From: a virus
Strand: one strand, 5' to 3'
Length of the DNA stretch: 22,330 nt
Virus record (IMG/VR): IMGVR_UViG_3300025698_000063
Coordinates: 1-22,330 of that record
The notes under the pieces were generated by a model. It had not been told where the DNA came from. It was given only the letters and a program-made list of their open reading frames with translations, and did not search any database. A program made the position numbers and the translations under genes. Positions 13,420-20,910 of this stretch are shown here, in pieces; position 1 is the first letter of the stretch, and the number at the start of each line of letters is the position of its first letter.

Positions 13420-13727
13420 CTAAAGCAGTCAAGCACGACGCAGAAAAGCCACGGGTGGACTTGTTTCCACCTCAAGCAATATTGGCCATCTCGGAGGTGC
13501 TAGGTTACGGCGCTGAAAAGTATTCCGACCACAACTGGCAAGAGAACGGCGGCATGGAGTATTCAAGGATGTATGCGGCTGCACAGAGGCATATGCTGGC
13601 GTTCTGGGATGGTGAGCAGGCAGACGGGGAGACGGGCATGTCACACCTCGCCCACGCGGCCTGCTGTATCGTTTTTCTGTTAAGCTATGAGATCGACGGC
13701 AACGGCATCGACGACCGCCGCGATTAG
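13416..13727 (+). CDS. dATP/dGTP diphosphohydrolase-like (MazG-like) protein
   Basis: The sequence KHDAEKPRVDLFPPQAILAI, then GAEKYSDHNW, MYAAAQRHMLAFWDGE and MSHLAHAACCIVFLLSYE reproduces the conserved order of the phage dATP/dGTP diphosphohydrolase N-terminal family, which is related to all-alpha MazG-type enzymes. Such proteins adjust nucleotide pools during infection and, in some phages, accompany modified-base pathways. The 103 residues are a usual length for single-domain members. The ATG overlaps the previous stop as ATGA. Its stop overlaps that of the opposite gene (TTAG at 13724-13727). No modified-base synthesis gene is seen in the window. Confidence 0.82.
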   Translation: MTKAVKHDAEKPRVDLFPPQAILAISEVLGYGAEKYSDHNWQENGGMEYSRMYAAAQRHMLAFWDGEQADGETGMSHLAHAACCIVFLLSYEIDGNGIDDRRD

Positions 13728-14098
13728 CGGTGGAATAGACCCGCAATGTCATCCGCTTCGGCCTGTTGAGTAAATTCAGCGGGCCGAAGCGTTGTCGTCT
13801 GGAAACCCTTTAGTTGATACTCGCTAAACACGCGGATCAAACCCAGCGGAATACAGACGAACACGAAAATCTCCGCATCTGAGCCGCCACGGCTGAACTT
13901 GAACGACCCAGACAGTGTTGGCACAATCGACGACTTTACCTCAACGCGAAGCACACGCTTGGACGGTAGCGTCACATGTAGGTCGCACGAACCATTGACG
14001 TGGGACGTCTCCAGCCCAGCCATTTGAAACTTTGACGCAGTAAGGAACTCGCCAGCACGGCCAATGCCTGTTGCACTCAGTTTAGCTAATTTAGACAT
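13724..14098 (-). CDS. PD-(D/E)XK-type nuclease candidate
   Basis: The 124-residue protein has GIGRAGEFLTASKFQMAG (E17), then GSCDLHVTL (D39) and VLRVEVKSS (E53 and K55), the restriction-endonuclease fold order of helix with Glu, strand with Asp, strand with E-x-K. It resembles small phage or host proteins sometimes annotated as PD-(D/E)XK or resolvase-like. There is no good SD site before the ATG at 14098, so it may depend on the spanin genes 9 bp upstream. It is the last gene of the leftward lysis operon and converges on the rightward operon with overlapping stops. Confidence 0.75.
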   Translation of the reverse strand: MSKLAKLSATGIGRAGEFLTASKFQMAGLETSHVNGSCDLHVTLPSKRVLRVEVKSSIVPTLSGSFKFSRGGSDAEIFVFVCIPLGLIRVFSEYQLKGFQTTTLRPAEFTQQAEADDIAGLFHR

Positions 14099-14107
14099 AT
14101 TACCGAA

Positions 14108-14308
14108 TTACTTGCACAACTTTTCGCGAGTTTCATTGTGCCGCACAATTTGGCGCAGCAAATCTGCGTCAGTCCAATCCACTACCGATTGATCTTTGAA
14201 TGTAATTACTCGCGAAACATCGCAGTAAGTGTCACCCGTCACTGTCACTCCGCACCCAGCGACTAGCACGGGCAGCAATGTCAGCATCACTAGCATTTTG
14301 AAGTTCAT
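14108..14308 (-). CDS. Outer-membrane spanin lipoprotein (Rz1-like)
   Basis: The 66-residue precursor has a Lys-containing n-region, a hydrophobic stretch (MLVMLTLLPVLVAG) and a lipobox LVAGC with the lipidated Cys at 19, leaving a mature protein of 48 residues. Its end, DLLRQIVRHNETREKLC, is the pattern seen in outer spanins of alphaproteobacterial phages. It starts inside the inner spanin gene in another frame (77-bp overlap), the classic Rz/Rz1 arrangement, with AGAGG six bases before the ATG. With the inner spanin it fuses inner and outer membranes at the end of lysis. Confidence 0.85.
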   Translation of the reverse strand: MNFKMLVMLTLLPVLVAGCGVTVTGDTYCDVSRVITFKDQSVVDWTDADLLRQIVRHNETREKLCK

Positions 14309-14474
14309 CTTCGACCTCTTTCGCTGTCAATATTTTCTCAAGGCGATCATCCTTGATTTCGTATTCTAACTCATCGCGGCCATCGGCACGGCCCCTGTAG
14401 TACACGGTTACAATGGCCAATGCCGCAGCGCCGATCAACGCTGCATACAGCTTTAGTTTACCCAGCAAAAACAT
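14232..14474 (-). CDS. Inner-membrane spanin (Rz-like)
   Basis: The 80-residue protein has one N-terminal membrane span (LYAALIGAAALAIVTVYYRG) and a charged periplasmic helix (KDDRLEKILTAKEVEDELQN) that ends as the outer spanin frame takes over. Its ATG shares one base with the amidase TAA. Membrane anchor, coiled-coil-like periplasmic part, position after the amidase and overlap with the lipoprotein gene all fit the inner spanin. Confidence 0.85.
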   Translation of the reverse strand: MFLLGKLKLYAALIGAAALAIVTVYYRGRADGRDELEYEIKDDRLEKILTAKEVEDELQNASDADIAARASRWVRSDSDG

Positions 14475-15130
14475 TATCTGTCGCCCTTATTCCATTTACT
14501 GAGACGCTCCAAATCAATCACGCCCAGCGCCACCATCGCTACCACTGCCAGAACCCCCATGATCGCTAGGTTCTGCCAAGGCAGACCACCTACAACACCA
14601 ACAAGCGGCGTGGCGACAGATGCCATCTTTGCAACAGAAGAAGCTTGGATTGTCTTGGTTTGGGCAATCCTCTTTCGCTCTGGCTTTTTCTCGGTTTCTG
14701 CGCTGTTTAGCCATGATGTCACTTGAAAGCACGGACATTGCTTGGCCGAAACCTCGTTATGTCCACGCACCTTTGTGATTGACGGGTATTCCATGCGCAG
14801 TTGAGCAATTAGCTTGCGCAGCGCACGATCCTGTTCAGGCGTAAAGTTTTCCTCAAACTTGTCGTCTTGATTTCCGCCGTGTCCACCCCATAGGGAGATA
14901 GCCACTGAACCCGTGTTGTGGCCCTTCTGCGCGGCTGGCGTCTTTTCAATTGGGCGACCTTCAGTAATCGTTCCATCACGGTCCACGAAATAATTATAGC
15001 CCACGTCAGACCATCCTCGGTCCAAATGCCAACGCTTGCACTCGGCAGCTTTCTCGCTGGACCGACGGCCAGCCCACCACTCTGCGCGTGTTGCCGTGCA
15101 ATGTACGAATATGCTATCTAGTTTTCTCAT
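14474..15130 (-). CDS. Endolysin: N-acetylmuramoyl-L-alanine amidase with C-terminal membrane segment
   Basis: The 218-residue enzyme cuts the bond between muramic acid and the stem peptide. Residues 1-140 match the Amidase_2/T7 lysozyme fold: FVHCTAT (H10), GYNYFVDRDGTITEGRP (45-60), GHNTGSVAISLWGG, and VRGHNEVSAKQCPCF with H124, K130 and C132 corresponding to the zinc and catalytic residues. A charged linker is followed by a hydrophobic region at about 172-205 (LVGVVGG, then LAIMGVLAVVAMVALGVI), giving one or two membrane spans. That tail is unusual for T7-type amidases and suggests membrane-tethered or self-exporting activity. AGGAG lies eight bases before the ATG. Confidence 0.93.
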   Translation of the reverse strand: MRKLDSIFVHCTATRAEWWAGRRSSEKAAECKRWHLDRGWSDVGYNYFVDRDGTITEGRPIEKTPAAQKGHNTGSVAISLWGGHGGNQDDKFEENFTPEQDRALRKLIAQLRMEYPSITKVRGHNEVSAKQCPCFQVTSWLNSAETEKKPERKRIAQTKTIQASSVAKMASVATPLVGVVGGLPWQNLAIMGVLAVVAMVALGVIDLERLSKWNKGDR

Positions 15131-15133
15131 CAG

Positions 15134-15292
15134 TCAAACTCCTATCTTAAAGCAATGCAGGTACTCATTGTTCTTGGTCACGAGTACAGTTGCCTTTGTC
15201 AGTTGGGTAAAGCAATCATTTTCAGAGGCGTATTGGCCAATCTCGAAGTGTGTAACGACAGTTGTTAGCTGCATCCAGACAAGAACCCACAT
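15134..15292 (-). CDS. Small protein with hydrophobic N-terminus in lysis operon
   Basis: This 52-residue protein, MWVLVWMQLTTVVTHFEIGQ..., has a short hydrophobic N-terminal segment and two Cys (C27 and C47) that could pair in the periplasm. AGGAG lies eight bases before the ATG at 15292. The ATG overlaps the previous stop as TGATG. The same frame continues upstream to a GTG, but that part overlaps the real gene there and has no ribosome site. It sits between a membrane peptide and the amidase; secreted or membrane-attached, role unknown. Confidence 0.72.
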   Translation of the reverse strand: MWVLVWMQLTTVVTHFEIGQYASENDCFTQLTKATVLVTKNNEYLHCFKIGV

Positions 15293-15402
15293 CACCACTT
15301 CTCCTGATAGACGCCGAAATAGTACAGCGCAGTTGCAGCGCCTCCAGCCGCCGCGATAAAAACGGTAGAGCCGACTGTAAAGTTTATAGGACCGCCATTC
15401 AA
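15292..15402 (-). CDS. 36-residue holin-like membrane protein with TTG start
   Basis: This small frame starts at TTG (15402), overlapping the previous stop as TTGA, and ends as TGATG on the next gene. The product, MNGGPINFTVGSTVFIAAAG..., has one membrane span followed by YYFGVYQEKW. No ATG is available in this frame and the SD site is weak, so it probably relies on coupling. Exact fit between neighbours, a clean membrane span and place in the lysis operon support a real gene and a holin or antiholin role; this is inference. Confidence 0.6.
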   Translation of the reverse strand: MNGGPINFTVGSTVFIAAAGGAATALYYFGVYQEKW

Positions 15403-15656
15403 TTTTGGGCACGCTTTTCGATAACCATTCGGATTGCTTTTATGTTCTCATCAATCCGAGCAAGCATCACAGCTTGTATTTGAGACGTTTTCTCAATTTC
15501 AATAATACGAACCTCATGCCGCGCAATTTCGCGAGCGTTAGTTGCTACCGATGCGTCCAGCGTTGAGACGTACCAAACAAGGCCAACTGTTTGACCTATT
15601 ATGGCCAGTAAAAGCGTGGCTGGTATTGATTTTGATATGTGCCAATTTTCGGTCAT
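15399..15656 (-). CDS. Holin-like membrane protein with coiled coil
   Basis: The 85-residue protein has a short cytoplasmic N-terminus (MTENWHISKS), one membrane span (IPATLLLAIIGQTVGLVWYV) and a soluble helix with heptads (REIARHEVRIIEIEKT, then MLARIDENIKAIRMVIEKR). This layout is common for small proteins at the head of phage lysis operons. The ATG at 15656 lies about 42 bases behind the predicted transcription start of the promoter at 15705-15734. An earlier ATG in the same frame (15779) would put the promoter inside the gene. Role as holin or lysis regulator is inferred. Confidence 0.78.
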   Translation of the reverse strand: MTENWHISKSIPATLLLAIIGQTVGLVWYVSTLDASVATNAREIARHEVRIIEIEKTSQIQAVMLARIDENIKAIRMVIEKRAQN

Positions 15657-15704
15657 GTTAATGACTACCTTTTCATATGCGCAATGCGCTAAATCCGTTG
15701 GCTC

Positions 15705-15734
15705 ATTATAACACCCCTGATCGCTGTTTACCAA
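15705..15734 (-). promoter_or_regulatory. Extended -10 promoter for the lysis operon
   Basis: On the minus strand, TTGGTA (15734-15729) is followed after 18 bp by a perfect TATAAT (15710-15705), preceded by TG one base away (TGTTATAAT). Just downstream, the 11-bp dyad GCGCAATGCGC (15679-15689) could be an operator or part of the leader. This is the best promoter match in the window. Confidence 0.7.
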
Positions 15735-15740
15735 GAATGC

Positions 15741-15769
15741 TTGCGTTTTGCCTATGTATCCGCAACAAT
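15741..15769 (+). promoter_or_regulatory. Weak candidate rightward promoter before the 15794 gene
   Basis: TTGCGT and AACAAT are 17 bp apart. The upstream ATGCTTGCG matches the element around both leftward promoters at 9660-9930, and GTTTTGCC plus TATGTAT recur at the rightward promoter near 9951. Each hexamer match is weak. Confidence 0.3.
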
Positions 15770-15793
15770 GCGACATCACATTGGAGGTTTATA

Positions 15794-15967
15794 ATGTTAG
15801 ACGACGAAACAAAAGAAATTGTCCGTATCCTCAATCAGCCGCACCGCTGCCCAAACATGATGGCCCTTTTTCGCGCCTGTGAAAAAGCGGCGACCATTTT
15901 GCAGGATCAAGGTGCGGAGCTGGCCAAGCTGAAAGCCAAGCCAGCGTCCAAATCTAAGAAGTCTTAG
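15794..15967 (+). CDS. Small helical protein, lone rightward gene
   Basis: This 57-residue, helical protein, MLDDETKEIVRILNQPHRCP..., has two Cys and a Lys/Ser-rich C-terminus (KPASKSKKS). GGAGG lies six bases before the ATG, a strong ribosome site. It is divergent from the lysis operon and converges on the 776-residue structural gene with overlapping stops (TTAG, 15964-15967). No function recognised; the basic tail might contact nucleic acid. Confidence 0.75.
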   Translation: MLDDETKEIVRILNQPHRCPNMMALFRACEKAATILQDQGAELAKLKAKPASKSKKS

Positions 15968-18294
15968 CGCTGGTTCATTATTCCGAACTGTTGCATTAGC
16001 TGCCTAACGCGGCTGTCTTCACCCTCAATATTTTGAGACTGCCCAGCGCCCATCATTGTGCGTTGGGCTGTATTTCCTATTGCCTGAGACCCACGCCGCG
16101 CCCTACTAATGGCTGGCGTCAACGCTTCCATTTGTGCAGCGCTTTGCTGAAGCTGTTGCGGCGTCAGACGCTGCGTCAAGACCGGCGCAAGCTCTCTCGC
16201 TACGGCATCCATACGAGTGCGCTGAGATGGACCGCTAACCAATCCCTCCGCGACTGCACCAGTCATCGTCGGCAGAAGACCCTGACGCGCAATTGTCTCG
16301 CCAAGGTTTTCACCAAGTATCTGCTTCATGCGCTCGTTAACCAAGCCACGTATTGCAGTTTTGGAATTAGACGCAATTAAAGCACGCTGCATGAGAGCGG
16401 CTGACGTATCGTTGATTTGCTTTCCAAGTACGTCAGCGGCCTCATCCCCAAGAGCCATACGCAGCTTGTCAGCTACAGCCCTACTGCTAAGAGATTTAAG
16501 CGTTGCAAGTGCTTCAACCAGATCAGCGTCGGTTGTAGATGTGGGGCTGACCTTTGCGTTTGCCGCTGTTTCCTCAATCTTGTTGCGCAGAGCTTGGCGA
16601 AGTTGCTTCTTCCCGACTTCATCCATGCCCTGCATAGACCGCTCAACTTCCGCTCGCGTCATTTTCGGATTTAATATTTGGTCGCCAATATCCGCTGCAA
16701 TGCGTTGGTCAATAGCGTCTTTACCTGACGCGCGAGCCGCAGCATACTCTGGGCTAATATCATCCAAAGCTGTTCTCATTTGCATGGATAGATTTCGCTT
16801 AGAGTTAGAAGATGTCGTGTTTCCGGCGCGAGCCAACGCCTCGCTTTCACCATACAATTGGCGAGATAAGTAATCCAGCGAAGCGACAGTTGGCGTGTCT
16901 TGCACGGTGTATGTGCCATCAGCGTTGCTGGTTATATTCATTTCAGAGCGTCTAGCCGCAGAAAGGCTGTTAAAGTCATCAGCGTCAATCTTGGTTGGCG
17001 AGAAATATGCAGATGGCTCGTTTGCCTCTTTAAGCAAGTCTTGAGCTTTCTTCAAATCCTTAGAGCCTACTCGATTGAACAGTGACACAACCTGTGCGCC
17101 ACCTTCAGTATTAGGGTCAATCTCAAAGTCATATGCTTGGCCGTAAAGCTCTCTACGCCCCTCGGCTGTGTCATTCATAATCTTTTGCGTTTGACCCTTC
17201 AAATCGCCAAACGGCTTGCCGATCTGAGTATCAATTGTGTCAAAGAGATCCTTCGACGCCACAGACGCTGTCTCGTTTAAGTTTTCAACAACTATCTTGC
17301 GACCCTCTGGGCTGTTGGCAACTTGATCCAATAACGCTTCGGTTGCGCCACCTGTGCTGGCTATGCTTCCATATGGACCCATGCGCTGAGCGTTTTGGAC
17401 TGCTTCGGCGCTGTCTAGCGCCAAGAAGTCTTGAGCAACTTTTGCCGCGTCACCCTTGAAGCCAAGCTGCTCCATGATGTTCCTTACGGGTTCTGACAGG
17501 TATCGGTTTGCCACCGTCGATGCAGCAAGTCCGGCAAACGGAGCGGCTGTGCCGAACAAAACACCTGCCGCAGCGCCTGTCTGAGCCTGTGCTTTTGCCT
17601 CTTCCATGCCGCCTTCGCCATATCCAGCTACAAAGCCTTCAATCGCTGCTAGGGGAGCGCCGATGCCAACGCCTTGAGCTATTTTGCCTAGAAGAGTTAG
17701 GGCTGTTGCCGACGGCAACGCAGCAGCAGATGCCGCCGCGCCTGTTGCAAAACGTGAAGCGGCGACTGTATTCGGCGCTTCCATCTCACGACCTTGGATA
17801 GCCTGACGTATCAGTCCCTCTGTGGCTCTGACGTTGCCTTGCGGTACAGTATCGTCTGCAACTCCAGCGCCAAATCCTGCTATCTGCTCAACGTATCCAC
17901 GTAGGGCGGGCAAACCCTTGAACGCAGATAAGGCGCGCAGGCCACCTTCGCCAGCGCCTTCAGAGACAAGGTCTCTTGCCATCTTGTTTGCAACTACTGA
18001 ACCCTCGCCCTCTCCGACGTTGCCCTTATTGCGTCGTATCATGGCTATTACGTTGGGATCGGAGGTTGCGTACCCTTCGTCCTGATAACTTTCCGGCCCG
18101 TCTTCACCAAACTTTACGATGCGACCGCCATCATCAAATGCCTCAACCAGAGAGTACCCCTCTGGCACAGGTTTCGCGGCAGGCTGCGTCGACGGGAATT
18201 GCTGCATCATGACATCGCGGATCTGGTCCTCTGTCATGGTGTCTGGAAAATTTAAAGGTTCACCTGTGGGCGAAAATACAGTTATCGTTCCCAT
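15964..18294 (-). CDS. Large virion-associated protein (candidate internal/ejection protein)
   Basis: The 776-residue protein begins MGTITVFSPTGEPLNFPDTM and is followed by a segment typical of phage internal proteins (TEDQIRDVMMQQFP, then a Pro/Ala linker). A Gly/Ala-rich hydrophobic region (about 150-260, with ATGAAASAAALPSATALTLL) suggests membrane interaction, then a long helical domain with many Gln/Ala/Arg runs to the end. No enzyme motif is visible. The size, amphipathic composition and place beside the other structural genes fit a protein ejected into the cell at infection. The ATG at 18294 overlaps the upstream stop (TAATG) and has AGAGG eight bases before it. Confidence 0.82.
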   Translation of the reverse strand: MGTITVFSPTGEPLNFPDTMTEDQIRDVMMQQFPSTQPAAKPVPEGYSLVEAFDDGGRIVKFGEDGPESYQDEGYATSDPNVIAMIRRNKGNVGEGEGSVVANKMARDLVSEGAGEGGLRALSAFKGLPALRGYVEQIAGFGAGVADDTVPQGNVRATEGLIRQAIQGREMEAPNTVAASRFATGAAASAAALPSATALTLLGKIAQGVGIGAPLAAIEGFVAGYGEGGMEEAKAQAQTGAAAGVLFGTAAPFAGLAASTVANRYLSEPVRNIMEQLGFKGDAAKVAQDFLALDSAEAVQNAQRMGPYGSIASTGGATEALLDQVANSPEGRKIVVENLNETASVASKDLFDTIDTQIGKPFGDLKGQTQKIMNDTAEGRRELYGQAYDFEIDPNTEGGAQVVSLFNRVGSKDLKKAQDLLKEANEPSAYFSPTKIDADDFNSLSAARRSEMNITSNADGTYTVQDTPTVASLDYLSRQLYGESEALARAGNTTSSNSKRNLSMQMRTALDDISPEYAAARASGKDAIDQRIAADIGDQILNPKMTRAEVERSMQGMDEVGKKQLRQALRNKIEETAANAKVSPTSTTDADLVEALATLKSLSSRAVADKLRMALGDEAADVLGKQINDTSAALMQRALIASNSKTAIRGLVNERMKQILGENLGETIARQGLLPTMTGAVAEGLVSGPSQRTRMDAVARELAPVLTQRLTPQQLQQSAAQMEALTPAISRARRGSQAIGNTAQRTMMGAGQSQNIEGEDSRVRQLMQQFGIMNQR

Positions 18295-19523
18295 TATTCA
18301 AACCTCTGCGTTTCTGGGTTCCATGTTTTGCCAGCGGGTGAGGCTGTTTCATTAAGCCAAGCTGGCCGACCACCTAATGCGGTATCCAGAGCGGCTGGAT
18401 CTCCCGTCGCGTAGGCTTTGCGTATGATGTCAGCATATCTTCCCTTAATTTTTTCAAGATCCGTCAAAACAGCTTCTTGCTTCTGGTTAAGGTTTAGCTG
18501 CGCAATGTCGCTTTCAAGAAGTTTAAGCTCTGGAGCCGAAACTGAACCCAGTGTGGCACCAGTAGCCTTTAAGTTCATAAGAGCGTCTAAAGCCATATTT
18601 GATCGCAGCGTGTCGGCGTCAATTCTTACTTCGCCAGCTTTTGTGAATGGAATGTTTCCTAGAATTGACCCCCAGAAGCCAGTGGCGGATGGGTTGTCTT
18701 TTATGGAACCCATCAAGTCCACTACTGTTTCGATTGTATTAACTGAGCTTTGCACAGACCCAGCAGTCACCAGAGCGCTCTGCTCCTCGGCAGCAATCTG
18801 AGCTAGAAGCGCTTGACCCAATGCCGCTGTGGCTGGGTTGGCAAGTAGCATCATCGCTTGCTGCTTTCGGGCTGAGATTGTGCCTTCGCCACCCACAGCA
18901 CCTTCTCCGAACATGCCTAACAACATCTGCCGCTGAGCCATCGCCGCCTGACGCTTGCGCTGCATGTCGGCTTGAGCGTTAAAGTTACTCATCATACCTT
19001 TGACGCTTGTCCCTTGCCTACCTTGCAAAGCCGCTCCGGCGTCAGATAAGCCAGCAAACGCCAACATACGGCGCTGTGTTTTGGATAGGTTCTCGTATGG
19101 GTCATTCGACGCTGGCTGCGGTGCCACCAAACCAAGCGCTTGCTGTAAAGCTGCTTGACTGCTTGGCGCTTGCGCTGGTGCTGGCGTGAATGTATTTGAC
19201 GCTGGCACGTCGCCTGCCCCCAGAACTTCCTGCACATTTGATACTGGTGGCAAGGCTTGAGGTGCATTACCAGTCGGCGTTCTCAATGACGCCAGCTCCT
19301 CTGGGGTCAGAGTTGCTGCTATATCGTCAGCTTGGCTGTTGAATGTGGCTGGTTCGGGAGAGTTCAAGACTGACATTGTGCTTTCCGCAACCGTGCTGGT
19401 TGGGGTTCCCAGAGCCTCCATTTCCGCTTGGTTAGCCGGTGTCCCTTCTCCGACGCCGCGCATATCCATGCCGCTTTCAGCTAGGGCATCAATATCGTCT
19501 ATAGTTAGTAAATAAGGTTCCAT
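18294..19523 (-). CDS. Virion-associated protein of unknown function
   Basis: The 409-residue protein starts MEPYLLTIDDIDALAESGMD. It has an acidic N-terminus, a Pro/Ala/Gln-rich disordered region (about 80-135) and a mainly helical C-terminal half (LSKTQRRMLAFAGLSDAGAA, MQRKRQAAMAQRQMLLGMFG). A TTG 12 bases earlier is open, but the ATG at 19523, one base after the upstream stop, is preferred. It lies between the S74-containing gene and the large internal protein, so it is probably a virion or assembly protein. No family recognised. Confidence 0.8.
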   Translation of the reverse strand: MEPYLLTIDDIDALAESGMDMRGVGEGTPANQAEMEALGTPTSTVAESTMSVLNSPEPATFNSQADDIAATLTPEELASLRTPTGNAPQALPPVSNVQEVLGAGDVPASNTFTPAPAQAPSSQAALQQALGLVAPQPASNDPYENLSKTQRRMLAFAGLSDAGAALQGRQGTSVKGMMSNFNAQADMQRKRQAAMAQRQMLLGMFGEGAVGGEGTISARKQQAMMLLANPATAALGQALLAQIAAEEQSALVTAGSVQSSVNTIETVVDLMGSIKDNPSATGFWGSILGNIPFTKAGEVRIDADTLRSNMALDALMNLKATGATLGSVSAPELKLLESDIAQLNLNQKQEAVLTDLEKIKGRYADIIRKAYATGDPAALDTALGGRPAWLNETASPAGKTWNPETQRFE

Positions 19524-19524
19524 A

Positions 19525-20910
19525 TTAACGTCCAATCCGCTTGTATAGCCCGTCGTAATTCACGCGGCGGTATCCGTCGTCGCCAACAACTACAAGGTCT
19601 GGGTGTGTCTTCTCAAGCTCTTGCGCCATAACACCGAACCTTGGCTGACCCTCATGCGCAACTTTCTCACCAGCCTCGTTCCAATCCCACGTATAAAAGT
19701 TTACGCCGTCTTGGCTTCCAACTGGTGTGATGTTTTCTTTGAGGCGTATGTCTGAACCTCCGAATATTGCGCCGAACCCACCGCCAGTACCCAATGCTCC
19801 AGCACCTGACATCAAGCTGCCAACCGCACTCAAGCCACCAAACGGATCACGCGTCGATACTGTTCCAAGCCCAGCCGGTATTCCAGAACCTGCCGCGAGC
19901 AACGCGTTAAACTGTGACAGTGGGTTAGCCTGTTCCTGCTGGAACATGGCGTAATCCGCTTGAAGTTGAGCTTGCTCAAGCGCACGCTGCTGCTCGCCGG
20001 CAGACATCTGAGCGCCAAGGCCGGAGATTTCTGATTGCAAACGCTGGCCCGCAAGAGACCCCATAGCGTTGGCCGCTGTGCCTTGAATATTAGCCGCCTG
20101 AAACTGGCCCTGATAATTAGCCGCGTTCGCCGCCTGCTCAAGCTGAGCTTGCTGACTTGCGAATTGATTAGCCGCCTGCATGTTGCCAGCTCTAGCCGCT
20201 TGATCTCTTGCCGCTGCCGCTTCGCGAGCCTGCTGTCCGAGAGTGTTGGCTGTCATCTGCTGACCCGACTGCAAGGCGCGAGCCTGCTGTACATTACCAA
20301 TATCAAACTGGCCCGATTGCAGTGCAGTGTTAAACGCCTGCTGGCGTTGTTGCGCCGACAAGGCACCAGACTGACGTAAAGCCTCGCCTGCCAAAACACC
20401 CTCTTGTACTGCTTGGCGAGATCCGCCAAACGCACCGGCAGCTTCCGCTTGCGCGCCAAGCGTATTAGACGCCATCTGGCGTTGACGCTCAATGTCAGCC
20501 TGCCCCGCGTCAATCACGCTTTGGGCGTAGGGTGACATATATGGGTCAAGGCTTGTGGACGCCAACTGATTAACACCGATTTGATCGGGTGCCATTGCAG
20601 ATCCCACCGCGCCGACGCCCCGCATCCGCTGTGCATCTGCGAGCTGAGCCGCTGACATGCTTGACGGGTCAAAGTTGGACAGCCGGCTCTGGACGCCGAT
20701 CGCCTCGTCATACGTCTGGCCACCCATATTTAGGTTGCCAAAGCCAGAAAGAGCCTGATCTTGCAGCGGCGTCATGCCGGCGATCATATCTCCAGTGTAT
20801 GGAGTGTATTCAGTATCCGCAATTTCTAAGCCTTTAGGCAGAATGTTTTCACGGATGAAGTCTTCTTGCCATTGCGGAAGTTTGGTTTCTTGTGTTTTAG
20901 TAGAACCCAT
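19525..20910 (-). CDS. Virion protein with C-terminal S74 intramolecular chaperone
   Basis: This 461-residue protein has an N-terminal globular part, a long Gln/Ala-rich helical region (about 140-320), a Gly-rich hinge and a final 76 residues matching the Peptidase_S74/endosialidase chaperone: SDIRLKENI, YTWDWNEAG, FGVMAQELEKTHPDLV, GYRRVNYDGLYKRI. Ser386 and Lys391 are spaced as in the self-cleaving Ser/Lys pair, so the chaperone may cut itself off before Ser386 after trimer assembly. The Gln/Ala-rich body looks more like an internal or tail needle-type protein than a beta-helix fibre. The ATG overlaps the upstream GNAT-like stop, and its own stop is one base before the next ATG. Confidence 0.87.
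   Translation of the reverse strand: MGSTKTQETKLPQWQEDFIRENILPKGLEIADTEYTPYTGDMIAGMTPLQDQALSGFGNLNMGGQTYDEAIGVQSRLSNFDPSSMSAAQLADAQRMRGVGAVGSAMAPDQIGVNQLASTSLDPYMSPYAQSVIDAGQADIERQRQMASNTLGAQAEAAGAFGGSRQAVQEGVLAGEALRQSGALSAQQRQQAFNTALQSGQFDIGNVQQARALQSGQQMTANTLGQQAREAAAARDQAARAGNMQAANQFASQQAQLEQAANAANYQGQFQAANIQGTAANAMGSLAGQRLQSEISGLGAQMSAGEQQRALEQAQLQADYAMFQQEQANPLSQFNALLAAGSGIPAGLGTVSTRDPFGGLSAVGSLMSGAGALGTGGGFGAIFGGSDIRLKENITPVGSQDGVNFYTWDWNEAGEKVAHEGQPRFGVMAQELEKTHPDLVVVGDDGYRRVNYDGLYKRIGR

Noticed and set aside
15293-15412. GTG-started extension of the 52-residue lysis-operon protein
   Set aside because: It has no SD site and overlaps the membrane-peptide gene in another frame; the ATG at 15292 has AGGAG.
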